Assembly: GCF_003515775.1 (NCBI RefSeq)
Contig: NZ_QWEI01000001.1
Coordinates: forward strand, 910,106-974,105
DNA: 64,000 nucleotides
Source: Ureibacillus yapensis
GTDB taxonomy: Bacteria > Bacillota > Bacilli > Bacillales_A > Planococcaceae
Direction of reading: 5' to 3'
Position numbers and translations under genes: made by a program. The first letter of the stretch is position 1, and each line of letters opens with the position of its first letter. Below the pieces are notes generated by a model. The model was not told the DNA's origin. It did not search any database and saw nothing but the letters and a program-made list of their open reading frames with translations. Below, in pieces: positions 49,358 to 58,026 of this stretch.

Positions 49358-49831
49358 ATGGATAATCAAAGACATGAATCTCTTTCCTCCCTTTTTGAAG
49401 TCGCCTCTTCCATAGAGCGAAAATGGGCAAATGAGTGGAACCATCACAATACTCTCGGTTTTTCTAAGTCACATATTTTACTTTTGGACTTATTGGCCAA
49501 AGAAGGACCGAAACGCCCTTCCGCGATTGCCGAGCATCTAAAAGTAACGACCGGTGGCATTACGGTTTTAACCTCAAAGCTGATCAAAGGCGGTTTTGTA
49601 GAAAAGACGCAAAGCAATACGGATCGCCGCGCTTCGCAAATCGCCATCACACCGGAGGGGGAAAAGGTTTTAGAAGAATCCCGTGCACAGGTATCAGCAA
49701 TCGTTCACACAATGTTCGGCATGCTTACGAACGACGAGATCAAGACGCTACATACTATCTTCGAAAAATGTCTAACGGCTGGAAACGGACAGAATAAGCT
49801 TATTGAGGAAGAACACCCTCTCCAAAAGTAA
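49358..49831 (+). CDS. MarR-family transcriptional regulator
   Basis: This 157-residue winged-helix protein has the recognition helix PKRPSAIAEHLKVTTGGITV, the wing TQSNTDRRASQIAITPEGEK and helical dimerisation ends. It probably represses itself and the Spx-like gene through the GTAAG/CTTAC palindromes upstream of that gene (inference). TAGGTAAGTGGAGCTG precedes the ATG, where GTGGAG is the likely binding site. A perfect terminator follows. Confidence 0.85.
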   Translation: MDNQRHESLSSLFEVASSIERKWANEWNHHNTLGFSKSHILLLDLLAKEGPKRPSAIAEHLKVTTGGITVLTSKLIKGGFVEKTQSNTDRRASQIAITPEGEKVLEESRAQVSAIVHTMFGMLTNDEIKTLHTIFEKCLTAGNGQNKLIEEEHPLQK

Positions 49832-49862
49832 GATGCAATGAAAGAGCATCTTACTTTTTTTA
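49824..49862 (+). terminator. Terminator of the Spx-like/MarR unit
   Basis: AAAAGTAAGATGC and GCATCTTACTTTT pair perfectly with a 9-nt loop and T-run; the stem begins in the last marR codons. Confidence 0.9.
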
Positions 49863-49888
49863 TTGCCTCCATTCGGAAAAATAAAAGA

Positions 49889-49908
49889 AACTACCCAAAA
49901 AGGTAGTC
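49889..49908 (-). terminator. Terminator of the glnQHMP-type operon
   Basis: On the minus strand ACTACC-TTTTT-GGGTAGT is followed by TTTCTTTTATTTTTC, 7 bases past the last permease stop codon. Confidence 0.85.
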
Positions 49909-49914
49909 CCCCCA

Positions 49915-50565
49915 TTAGCTTGTTTTCAATTCCAGCCTTCTTGCTACGATCGACAAGATATAATTCACGACAAAGTACATTAACGCTACTAAAATGAAAA
50001 TCGGAATAATATTATTAATGCTTTGTGCATTAACCACCTGCGCGTTATGCATCAGTTCCGGGAGAGCAATCACGGTTGCCAGCGATGTATCCTTCAATAA
50101 TGAAATAAATTGACTCACGATTGGCGGAACCATTTTTTTCACGCCTTGAGGCAGAACAATATGCCAAAGCGTCTGAATATATGACAAGCCTGACGACCGC
50201 CCTGCTTCAATTTGCCCTTTCGGTACGGAATTCAACCCACTTCTGATAATTTCCGCCAACATCGCCGATTCAAAAACGGTTAGTGCAATGATTGCCGACG
50301 CTACAACACTGAACTTAATTCCGATTTCCGGCAATGCAAAATATACGAAGAAAATAATCAAAAGCAGCGGCAAGTTTCGAATAATCTCGATGATACAAGC
50401 CGAAATCATGGAAATGACCGGGATCTTGGCATAACGCAGAATCCCCAGAATTCCCCCGATGATAAAACTCAACACAATGGAAATGGCCGCAACTTTGATT
50501 GTAATCCAAAAACCTTCCACTAAAAAACTTAAATTGTCAGGGCTATATGCTCCGATAAAATCCAT
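49915..50565 (-). CDS. glnP: Polar amino acid ABC transporter permease (GlnP-like)
   Basis: This 216-residue HisM/GlnP-type permease has five membrane segments, the EIIRNLPLLLIIFFVYFALP segment and the EAA loop AGRSSGLSYIQTLWHIVLPQG. It pairs with the permease at 50579. The gene order on the minus strand (ATPase, binding protein, permease, permease) equals glnQHMP of B. subtilis. The substrate is probably glutamine, glutamate or aspartate. GGGGTCAGGTGA precedes the ATG, 13 bases after the preceding gene. Confidence 0.88.
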   Translation of the reverse strand: MDFIGAYSPDNLSFLVEGFWITIKVAAISIVLSFIIGGILGILRYAKIPVISMISACIIEIIRNLPLLLIIFFVYFALPEIGIKFSVVASAIIALTVFESAMLAEIIRSGLNSVPKGQIEAGRSSGLSYIQTLWHIVLPQGVKKMVPPIVSQFISLLKDTSLATVIALPELMHNAQVVNAQSINNIIPIFILVALMYFVVNYILSIVARRLELKTS

Positions 50566-50578
50566 TCACCTGACCCCC

Positions 50579-51232
50579 TTAATTGCTCTGTGCAAGTCTT
50601 TTTTCCAAACGGTTTACGCCCAAACTTAAAGGAAGCGTAATAATCAGGTAAAAGACTGCAACAAAAATATAAACATCAAAAGTTACGAAAGTTCTGGAAG
50701 AAATCAAATCCCCTTGATACATTAATTCACCCGCAGCAACAATCGTTAAAATGGATGAATTTTTTACTAGGTTGATAAATTGGTTTCCTAATGGCGGAAT
50801 AACAATTTTGATGGCCTGGGGTAAAATGACATGCCACATCGCTTGCGTATAAGTAAGTCCCGATGACCTTGCCGCTTCCATTTGCCCCTTTGGTACGGAT
50901 AAAATACCTGCACGGATCGCTTCTGCAATAAAGGCAGCTGTATAAATCATTAATGCCAATGTTCCGGCAACAAAACCGCTTAAACGGATCTCAAAAACAG
51001 GGAGCCCTGTGAAAATGAAAAACAAAATGATTAACAGCGGTATATTTCGTATAAATTCAACATAGATGGTCCCAATCCAATTCAATGGTTTAATAGGGGC
51101 AATTCGAAATATCGCCAAGATTGTTCCCAAAACAAAACTTCCAATAAGGGCTAGAAAACTTACATATAACGTATTTAAAAATCCTTCCAAAAACATATCG
51201 AAATTTTCAGAGAGAATCGTAAAATCAAGCAT
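50579..51232 (-). CDS. glnM: Polar amino acid ABC transporter permease (GlnM-like)
   Basis: This 217-residue permease resembles its neighbour at 49915: FIRNIPLLIILFFIFTGLP and the EAA loop AARSSGLTYTQAMWHVILPQ. The two probably form a heterodimer driven by the GlnQ-like ATPase. It starts at ATG 51232 with TGGAGTGATAAT upstream. A hairpin between this gene and the binding-protein gene lowers its expression relative to the latter. Confidence 0.88.
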   Translation of the reverse strand: MLDFTILSENFDMFLEGFLNTLYVSFLALIGSFVLGTILAIFRIAPIKPLNWIGTIYVEFIRNIPLLIILFFIFTGLPVFEIRLSGFVAGTLALMIYTAAFIAEAIRAGILSVPKGQMEAARSSGLTYTQAMWHVILPQAIKIVIPPLGNQFINLVKNSSILTIVAAGELMYQGDLISSRTFVTFDVYIFVAVFYLIITLPLSLGVNRLEKRLAQSN

Positions 51233-51325
51233 ATTATCACTCCATTAACTAACCAAGATAGAAAAACTTTAGACTTTCAAATCCTTTCATGCCTCAATCA
51301 AACCATTCAATTTTATAAAACAAAA

Positions 51326-51366
51326 CGGGCAGCTGCCCCCAAAAGGGAATCTTGTTACTGCCCGTC
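51326..51366 (-). terminator. Attenuating hairpin between binding-protein and permease genes
   Basis: CGGGCAG and CTGCCCG close a 25-nt loop. On the minus strand TTTTGTTTTATAA follows. As in the TRAP operon, it would keep binding-protein mRNA in excess. Confidence 0.75.
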
Positions 51367-51389
51367 GACTTATCCGTTATCCTTAAAAA

Positions 51390-52223
51390 TTAGAAGTTAA
51401 GCCATTTGTTGTACAGTTCATCGTACTTGCCGTTTTCTTTTAATTCAGCAAGTGCATCATTAATGGCTTGAACAAAATCATCGCTGCCTTTTTTCGCTGC
51501 GATACCATATGGCTCATCCGTAAATGTATCGCCCACCACTTCGAAGTTGCTATCTTCTGAAGCCATACCGAACAGGATGGCATTATCAGTTGTTAATGTA
51601 TCCCCTTGGCCAGCTTTTAGTGCAGTGAATGCTTCTGCATAGTTTTCAAACTCCAATACTTGTGCTTCTGGTGCTTTTTCACGAATATTAATCGCAGACG
51701 TTGAACCTTTAACTGCCAATACTTTTGTATCTGCCGTAATATCTTCAATACTTTGGATTGGGCTGCCTTTTTTAACTAATAAAGCTTGACCTGCTTCAAA
51801 GTAAACGTCAGAAAAATCTACTTCTTGTTTACGTTCTTCAGTGATCGTCATTGTGGCAATGATTGCATCAATATCTCCATTATTCAACATCGGGATACGA
51901 GTTTTTGACGTAACTTCCTTGAATTCTACTTTAGATGCATCTCCTAAAATGATTTCTGTAATAGCCTTGGCCATATCAACGTCAAAACCTTCAATTTCCC
52001 CATTACTTGGGTTTTTAAGACCAAATAGTTTTGTATCGTTTTTCACACCCCAAACAATTTTATCGTTTGCCTTGATTGTTTCCAGTGTGGAACCGCCTTC
52101 AGATGAGCCAGTTTCCTCTTTGTTCTCCTCTTTGCTCTCTTCTTCGCCTCCGCAAGCAGCTAAAGCAAAAACAGAAAGAATAACTAGAAACATAAAAGTA
52201 AATAGTTTTTTGCTTTTGAACAT
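51390..52223 (-). CDS. glnH: Amino acid ABC transporter binding lipoprotein (GlnH-like)
   Basis: This 277-residue lipoprotein has a signal peptide ending LAACGGEEE (Cys at about residue 24) and a Glu/Ser-rich linker. The type II periplasmic-binding fold has WGVKNDTKLFGLKNPSNGEI, the FDVDMAKAITEIIL segment and ATMTITEERKQEVDFSDVY, which is highly typical for glutamine/glutamate binders. It anchors on the outer membrane face. Specificity among Gln, Glu and Asp is not readable. AGGGGGAGTTTAC precedes the ATG. Confidence 0.88.
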   Translation of the reverse strand: MFKSKKLFTFMFLVILSVFALAACGGEEESKEENKEETGSSEGGSTLETIKANDKIVWGVKNDTKLFGLKNPSNGEIEGFDVDMAKAITEIILGDASKVEFKEVTSKTRIPMLNNGDIDAIIATMTITEERKQEVDFSDVYFEAGQALLVKKGSPIQSIEDITADTKVLAVKGSTSAINIREKAPEAQVLEFENYAEAFTALKAGQGDTLTTDNAILFGMASEDSNFEVVGDTFTDEPYGIAAKKGSDDFVQAINDALAELKENGKYDELYNKWLNF

Positions 52224-52255
52224 GTAAACTCCCCCTAAACTTATATAGTAATTTA

Positions 52256-52984
52256 TTAATGATTCAAAATCCGGCTGAGGAATAATCGAGCGCGTTCGTC
52301 TTTTGGTTGATTATAAAACTCAGTCGGATCTGCATCCTCCAGGATTTGCCCTTTATCAATAAAGATGATGCGGTCTGCCACTTCACGAGCGAAGCCCATT
52401 TCATGGGTAACCACGACCATCGTCATTCCTTCAAGGGCAAGAGCCTTCATAACATCAAGCACCTCCCCAATCATCTCGGGGTCAAGTGCAGATGTCGGTT
52501 CATCAAACAGCATAATTTGCGGATTCATGGCAAGCCCTCTGGCAATCGCCACACGCTGCTGTTGTCCACCGGAAAGCTGGCTTGGGTAAGCATCGGCTTT
52601 CTCCAGAATCCCTACTTTCTCCAAATAATACAAAGCCGTCTTTTTAGCTTCTTCTTTGGATTTTTTCAGCACTTTAACAGGAGCCAGCATAATATTTTCC
52701 AGCACTGTTTTGTTTGGGTATAGATTAAAATGCTGGAAGACCATTCCCACATTTTTTCTAAATTCATTAATGTTCACTTTCTTATCGGATAAGACGACCC
52801 CATTCACTTCCAATCGCCCTTCGGATATTGTTTCTAATTGGTTCATGCAGCGAAGCAATGTACTTTTTCCTGATCCGGATGGACCAATAATAACCACTAC
52901 TTCCCCTTTATTGATTTCAAGATTAATATTGTTTAGAACATGGAAATCCCCAAAATGTTTATGAACATTTTCAAATTTGATCAT
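52256..52984 (-). CDS. glnQ: Amino acid ABC transporter ATPase (GlnQ-like)
   Basis: This 242-residue ABC ATPase has Walker [19 protein letters not shown], the Q-loop [18 protein letters not shown], signature [17 protein letters not shown] and Walker [19 protein letters not shown]. It is the first gene of the operon. The 30-base spacing to glnH and co-orientation support one transcript. GGGGGTTTGTAA precedes the ATG. Polar amino acid specificity is firm at family level. Confidence 0.92.
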   Translation of the reverse strand: MIKFENVHKHFGDFHVLNNINLEINKGEVVVIIGPSGSGKSTLLRCMNQLETISEGRLEVNGVVLSDKKVNINEFRKNVGMVFQHFNLYPNKTVLENIMLAPVKVLKKSKEEAKKTALYYLEKVGILEKADAYPSQLSGGQQQRVAIARGLAMNPQIMLFDEPTSALDPEMIGEVLDVMKALALEGMTMVVVTHEMGFAREVADRIIFIDKGQILEDADPTEFYNQPKDERARLFLSRILNH

Positions 52985-53238
52985 TTACAAACCCCCTGCT
53001 TATCAAGTAATTCCTCACTTGGCGCCAATTGAATTGTTTATCCTAAAGGCAATGAAACTTTAACAATAACAAACTATTAATATTTTAAAAATAAATTATT
53101 TTCTGAATATAGTTTCTATTATAAAAATACTGTCGAGATAAATCATTGCCTTTTTTAGATTAATTTTTTCTAATTTATCTAAATTATACATATATTTTAC
53201 TTATAACCCATAAAATACCTATAAACCATATAAAAAAA

Positions 53239-53268
53239 CAGGAAACTTTTAATTAAAAGCTTCCTGCT
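53239..53268 (-). terminator. Terminator of the sigma factor gene
   Basis: CAGGAAACTTTTAATTAAAAGCTTCCTG, split here as CAGGAAACTTTT and AAAAGCTTCCTG, pairs over 12 bp. On the minus strand TTTTTTTATATG follows. Confidence 0.85.
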
Positions 53269-53283
53269 CTTCACTCATTTATT

Positions 53284-53829
53284 TTAGGCTAGCACTACAT
53301 CCTCCAACGCTGTGTCGGCCATCAGGATTTCCTTTAGCCGCGCTTTGGCACGGAACAAACGCGACTTAACGGTACCGATTGATACCTTCATCAAAGTCGA
53401 GATTTCGGCTAATGAATATTGATCAACATAGAAGTACCATAACGTTTTCTGATAAATGCCGTCCAACTCTTGCATTTTTTCTTGGACGATTTTTGTAACA
53501 GCCACTTTTTCTACTTGTTCTTCGGTAGAAATCTCGTTATTGGGAACCAAATCCAAGATCGGTACGTCTAATGTTTCAGGTTGACTCATCATATATTTGC
53601 TTCTTCTCACATTTTTGCGATAGCGGTCGCGGAATGTATTCATGGTAATTGTGGTAAGCCATGCTTTTATATGGTCAACCTTCTCTACTTGTTCTTGGTT
53701 GCGGATGACTTTTACCCAAACTTCCTGCATTAGGTCTTCCGCTTCTGCTTTATTGCGTGTCAATTTTAAACATAAATGATATATGTAACGATTAAATTCT
53801 TCATAAATTCCATTTAAACAGTTAGTCAT
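53284..53829 (-). CDS. RNA polymerase sigma-70 family factor, ECF type
   Basis: The protein of about 181 residues has sigma region 2 (IYEEFNRYIYHLCLKLTRNK and DLMQEVWVKVIRNQE; region 2.4 TTITMNTFRDRYRKN) and region 4.2 (YSLAEISTLMKVSIGTVKSR). No region 3 is present, as in ECF sigma factors. No anti-sigma gene follows; the gene ends in a terminator, so its control must lie elsewhere. I set the start at ATG 53829, since GGAGGAT lies about 11 bases before it; ATGs at 53871/53868 have only GGGAAA upstream and add 13-14 residues. Confidence 0.8.
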   Translation of the reverse strand: MTNCLNGIYEEFNRYIYHLCLKLTRNKAEAEDLMQEVWVKVIRNQEQVEKVDHIKAWLTTITMNTFRDRYRKNVRRSKYMMSQPETLDVPILDLVPNNEISTEEQVEKVAVTKIVQEKMQELDGIYQKTLWYFYVDQYSLAEISTLMKVSIGTVKSRLFRAKARLKEILMADTALEDVVLA

Positions 53830-54143
53830 TTCTTTATTATCCTCCAATATAGAACTTGCTTCTAACATCATTTTCCCAAATAATTGTATTACACTCTATC
53901 GGATTTGCTTTCAATTACATTACATTCATGTAATCTTCGGGCTTACTCCTTGTAATTTTCGTAAAAGCTTTAACCCTAACAAAAGGTTTTAAGCTAAATT
54001 GCTTGCTCTAACTCAACCCCATTACCCCTTTTCCTAGAAGGTAAAACATAAAATTTGGATAAAAGCTCACCATCTGTACCATATGCTGCAATGTGTTATA
54101 CTATTTCTGCCATCCGAAAATTTTTGAAATGAGGGATTTTACA

Positions 54144-55526
54144 ATGAGTGATTTGCAGGCTTTAGATGCTTATTTCAAGGAAAATCGACAAAAACACTTA
54201 GAGGAATTAAATGAGTTTCTACGGATTCCAAGCATCAGTTCCCTTTCCGAACACAAACCAGACATGCAAACGGCTGCCAATTGGCTGGCCGACCAACTTA
54301 GAAAATTAAACATCGAAAATGTAAGCGTTGACCCAACTGCCGGCCATCCTGTGGTGTACGGCGAATGGCTCCACGACGAAAGCAAACCGACCATCCTTTT
54401 CTACGGCCATTATGATGTACAGCCTGTTGATCCCCTTCATCTATGGGAATCTGAACCTTTCAACCCTGTAATTCGCGACAACAAATTGTATGCTCGCGGA
54501 GCTTCCGATGACAAAGGCCAAGTTTTCATGCATTTAAAAATGATTGAAGCATTTCTTGAAACAACTGGTTCCCTTCCGGTTAACGTGAAATTCATTTACG
54601 AAGGCGAAGAAGAGATTGGCAGCCCCAACTTGCCGGCCTATGTGGAAGAAAATAAAGAAAAGCTATCTTCGGATTTTATTTTAATTTCCGATACAGGGCT
54701 ATATGGTCCCGGAAAACCGGCTGTATGCTACGGGTTGCGTGGATTGACGGGTGTGCAGATTGATGTACGCGGTGCAAAAGGGGATCTTCACTCCGGTCTT
54801 TATGGCGGAGGCGTGCAAAACGCCATCCATGCACTAGCCGAGATTCTAGCTTCTTTCCGCGATGAACACGGAACGATTCAAGTAGAGGGCTTTTATGATA
54901 AAGTACGTCCCTTGTCAGAAGAAGAACGTCAAGCTTACCGCGATTTAAACTTTGATGAAGAAGCATTGAAGGAAGAAGTTGGCGTAAACGAATTATTCGG
55001 GGAAGAAGGCTATTCTTACTTGGAACAAACTTGGGCTCGCCCAACGCTTGAAGTAAATGGAGTATTCGGAGGATTCGCAGGTGAAGGAATCAAAACCGTG
55101 CTTCCTGCTGAAGCGGGTGCTAAAATTACTTGCCGTTTGGTTCCAGACCAGGATCCAAATGAAATCGTACAATTGCTGAAAGCCCATATCGAAAAACATA
55201 AACCAAAAGGCGTGGAAGTGACGGTTTCCGAGTTCGATAAAGGCGCTCCTTATCTAACACCATTCGACCATCCGTTAATTCAAGCAGCCGGACGCTCCTA
55301 TGAACGCATTTACAATGTGCCTACTGCATTTACGCGCGGCGGTGGCTCGATTCCAATTGTGGCGGCTTTTGATGAAATTTTATCGGTACCGGTTGTATTG
55401 ATGGGATTCGGCTTAAATAGCGAAAACTTCCATGCGCCTAATGAACATTTCCATCTCGAAAACTTCGATAAAGGATTGCGCGTTCTTGGCGATTATTTAA
55501 ACGAAGTGTCCACTTTAAAATTTTAA
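54144..55526 (+). CDS. M20-family dipeptidase
   Basis: This 460-residue metallopeptidase has two zinc-site regions: FYGHYDVQPVDPLHLW and ARGASDDKGQVFMHLK, with the catalytic acid in IYEGEEEIGSPNL. The dimerisation domain lies between about residues 185 and 335 (DVRGAKGDLHSGLYGG). It fits the CNDP/PepV-like dipeptidases of Bacilli that cleave dipeptides in the cytoplasm. GAGGGATTTTAC precedes the ATG at 54144, preferred over an earlier in-frame ATG. Single-gene unit with terminator. Confidence 0.9.
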   Translation: MSDLQALDAYFKENRQKHLEELNEFLRIPSISSLSEHKPDMQTAANWLADQLRKLNIENVSVDPTAGHPVVYGEWLHDESKPTILFYGHYDVQPVDPLHLWESEPFNPVIRDNKLYARGASDDKGQVFMHLKMIEAFLETTGSLPVNVKFIYEGEEEIGSPNLPAYVEENKEKLSSDFILISDTGLYGPGKPAVCYGLRGLTGVQIDVRGAKGDLHSGLYGGGVQNAIHALAEILASFRDEHGTIQVEGFYDKVRPLSEEERQAYRDLNFDEEALKEEVGVNELFGEEGYSYLEQTWARPTLEVNGVFGGFAGEGIKTVLPAEAGAKITCRLVPDQDPNEIVQLLKAHIEKHKPKGVEVTVSEFDKGAPYLTPFDHPLIQAAGRSYERIYNVPTAFTRGGGSIPIVAAFDEILSVPVVLMGFGLNSENFHAPNEHFHLENFDKGLRVLGDYLNEVSTLKF

Positions 55527-55536
55527 TAAATCATCT

Positions 55537-55576
55537 AAAGAGACCTGGAGAATAAATTTCCGGGTCTCTTTTTTGG
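55537..55576 (+). terminator. Terminator after the dipeptidase gene
   Basis: AAAGAGACC and GGTCTCTTT pair around an A/T-rich loop and end in a T-run. Confidence 0.85.
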
Positions 55577-55713
55577 CGAGATTTAGCAAAAAATATACTT
55601 ATCGTAAGTTAAAAGTATGAATTTTTGACATTGAAAAGGAATTTTTGAAATATTTATGGAATTTTTAAAAATATACGAAATTTAACGAATAATTTTAATA
55701 AGGAGTGTGAGGT

Positions 55714-55968
55714 ATGGAGAATAAATGGAGTTTAGTCCTATTGATGCAGCCAGTAGCAGGATTATTATTAATATTAATCGCGATTTACACGTTTGTTGTG
55801 GGAAGTCCACACCTTCTTCCTTGGGCGTTTATGTTCATGGGTCCCCTCTTTTTTGCAATGGGACAATATGAATTGAACAGACCGAGCAAAAAGAATTCCA
55901 GTGCTTTCTACTTCTCTTTGTCTACTATTTCATTGCTTTTCGGTCTTTATTCATTTACTGCATTTTAA
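55714..55968 (+). CDS. Small hypothetical membrane protein
   Basis: This 84-residue protein has three hydrophobic segments (about residues 7-27, 33-49 and 64-82), with a short polar loop YELNRPSKKNSSAFY. It resembles small DUF-type membrane proteins of Bacilli (DUF3953-like), but I cannot assign it with confidence. AAGGAGTGTGAGGT precedes the ATG. A terminator follows. Confidence 0.65.
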   Translation: MENKWSLVLLMQPVAGLLLILIAIYTFVVGSPHLLPWAFMFMGPLFFAMGQYELNRPSKKNSSAFYFSLSTISLLFGLYSFTAF

Positions 55969-55994
55969 CCGAAATAACATCATATCAAATGGAG

Positions 55995-56026
55995 CCGATG
56001 ATTTGCTTTTCATCATCGGTTTTTTT
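55995..56026 (+). terminator. Terminator after the small membrane protein gene
   Basis: CCGATGAT and ATCATCGG pair around TTGCTTTTC and end in a T8 run. Confidence 0.9.
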
Positions 56027-56130
56027 GCTTCATTGCTAAATAACCACACGGCTAGCGTGGGGTTTACTTGTTTTTATGTTATATGATACTTCCCTACCCT
56101 TATTTTGATTATTGTAAACCTTGGAAGCAG

Positions 56131-56282
56131 AAAAAACCCTCATGCCACTGGAAGCATGAAATTTTAGCTATTTCTATTGTTTATTGCTTTAAATAAAATT
56201 TGTTCTTCTTTATTTTTGCGCCTGCCGCTTCGCTTTCGGCGCAGAAAAAACCCCTGCGCCACTGGAAGCGCAGGGGTTTTTT
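56131..56282. other. Cluster of three hairpins, two with the same loop
   Basis: At 56131-56165 and 56245-56282 two hairpins share the loop CCACTGG flanked by GC...: CATGC-CACTGGAA-GCATG and CCCCTGCGC-CACTGGAA-GCGCAGGGG, both preceded by AAAAAACCC. Between them GCGCC/GGCGC (56218-56242) forms a third. The last has perfect A/T tails (AAAAAACCCC...GGGGTTTTTT) and acts as a two-way terminator. No gene lies here. Confidence 0.75.
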
Positions 56283-56709
56283 GACTGACCTTTAAAAGCA
56301 TTTTTTTATATATAAACATAGGGGAGGTTATATATCTTGTCGAACAAGCTTTTACAAGGATCATATGAGCTTAACTTATCAGTTTACTAAAGAGCGATTA
56401 TCATTAAGGTTTTTGTTGAACTCTTAATGACATAATCATCATATCATCCTCAAAAGTTATTGCATATATAATATTATGTTATGTCACATTTTTATCATAT
56501 TTTTGTTCACAATTTAGAAATAATTTGTTATATAACAACATTTAAAATATTTTAAATTCTAGTTAAAAGATTATACTTTAAGCATTTCAATTTGTTATGT
56601 TTTAGAATATCTGATATGCAACAACATTCTATTTCGGCTGGCTGGTTGGTAATTTTCTACCAGAATATAATATTAATTGTATAACGTAATATAATTTTTA
56701 GAGAGTCTT
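56283..56709. other. AT-rich gene-free stretch
   Basis: This is about 430 bases of very AT-rich DNA. It includes an imperfect hairpin TGGTA-ATTTTC-TACCA near 56650 and an ATTAAG/CTTAAT pair near 56405-56425. I see no ORF with a ribosome binding site, and no RNA gene. Confidence 0.4.
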
Positions 56710-56940
56710 TCTTTTTTCCGTTTTCCCGGAAACTCACTTTAAATTAGAGTTTTTTTACGCTCCTATTAAACTGTTTATCCGCGTCCAACCTTGATTTTGG
56801 CGTATAGACACATTCTATTCGACCGTTTTACTAAAACCCTTCTTCATTCGGGCGTTTTGAAGATTCCTATTCCCCCGTTTTACTAAAAACTCTTTCCAAA
56901 AAGGCATTTAGACGCTTTGTGTTCATTAACTACATCCAAC
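56710..56940. repeat. Second 52-nt-period array, about four to five units
   Basis: The anchor CTATT starts at 56763, 56815 and 56867, with degenerate units at about 56711 and 56919, i.e. exactly 52 nt apart. The units CTATTCGACCGTTTTACT and GGCGTTTTGA are directly related to those at 660-860, including the CGTTTTACC-like and TTTAGACGCT stretches. Orientation is the same as in the first array. Confidence 0.8.
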
Positions 56941-56972
56941 CCAATTTCCAACCCGCAACTCCCCACCCAAAT

Positions 56973-57004
56973 AAAAAAAGCGCCCCACTTGGGACACTTT
57001 TTTT
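56973..57004 (-). terminator. Terminator of ctaB
   Basis: AAAAAAAGCGCCCC and GGGACACTTTTTTT pair with one G-U and one mismatch around ACTT, 6 bases past the stop. Confidence 0.85.
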
Positions 57005-57009
57005 ATTCG

Positions 57010-57894
57010 TTATTGAAGAATCATACCTACACTCGCATAGATGATGACTGTTGCAAATACGGCCATCATATATATCAGTGAATACGCAAACATTTTATTT
57101 GCCCATTTTGTTTCATCCATTTGGCGATATCCGACAATGCTGATCCACAGCCAAATGCCGCCCAAGATGAGCGAACTTAGCGTTAAGCCCCAGCTTAGCG
57201 GAACAAACAAGAAGCTTGTCAGCATCATGATGACCAGGTAAATATTCGTTTGCAGATACGTTCTTCTCATGCTTTTTTTTACCGGAAGCATCGGGATATT
57301 GGCAGCCGCGTAGTCATCTTTTTTCCGGATGGCAATGGCATAAAAATGCGGCATTTGCCAAATAACCATGATGATGAACAGCGCCCAAGCAGCCGGGTAC
57401 CAAATATCCGGAGCGACTGCTGCCCATCCGATCAACGGCGGCATTGCACCGGAGATGCTCCCTACTTCCGTGTTCCAGATTGTTCTTCTTTTTGTCCACA
57501 TTGTATAGGGGACAACATAGAAAAAGACGCCTAAAAAGCCAAGAAACGCGGCTAATGGTGTTGTTAATGATAAGATTGCCAACCCAGCAATCAATAGAAT
57601 GATTCCGACAATCAATACCGTACGGAGACTCAGTTCCTCCGTTACGGTAGGTCTAGATTTGGTACGTGGCATAATGGCATCAATGTCACGGTCATATAAG
57701 TTATTAAAAATACCGGAAGCACCGATAATCAAGGCAGAACCTACAACAGCAAACACGATATGTGGTATATGGTCGATAAAATTTAAATTATACGTATATA
57801 AAGCAAGCATCAGAGCAGCAAACATCGGTATTAAATTAGATTTAATAATCCCTGTCTTGACTGTCCTAGCCCAGAGATCAATATAGTTTCGCAT
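57010..57894 (-). CDS. ctaB: Protoheme IX farnesyltransferase (heme O synthase)
   Basis: This 294-residue UbiA-family prenyltransferase has eight or nine membrane segments. Its two acidic motifs are GIFNNLYDRDIDAIMPRTKS (N-D-x3-D) and the second loop with RKKDDYAAANIPMLPVKKS. The central VPYTMWTKRRTIWNTEVGSI and GAMPPLIGWAA are characteristic of CtaB. It transfers farnesyl to heme B for cytochrome oxidase assembly. ctaA is not adjacent. GAGGGGAAAAGACAAGT precedes the ATG. Confidence 0.93.
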   Translation of the reverse strand: MRNYIDLWARTVKTGIIKSNLIPMFAALMLALYTYNLNFIDHIPHIVFAVVGSALIIGASGIFNNLYDRDIDAIMPRTKSRPTVTEELSLRTVLIVGIILLIAGLAILSLTTPLAAFLGFLGVFFYVVPYTMWTKRRTIWNTEVGSISGAMPPLIGWAAVAPDIWYPAAWALFIIMVIWQMPHFYAIAIRKKDDYAAANIPMLPVKKSMRRTYLQTNIYLVIMMLTSFLFVPLSWGLTLSSLILGGIWLWISIVGYRQMDETKWANKMFAYSLIYMMAVFATVIIYASVGMILQ

Positions 57895-58026
57895 ACTTGT
57901 CTTTTCCCCTCGTTTTTCGGCTCCTTTACGGAAGCACTATATTCTATCATACCACTTCATGAGGGCTTTCAACAATCCACTATTATGAAAAATCAATGAC
58001 ATCCAGCAAAATTTTGATAGATTCAT

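Noticed and set aside
56164-56364. 66-residue minus-strand ORF
   Set aside because: It runs through a strong terminator hairpin and has no homology signal; lacks a ribosome binding site.
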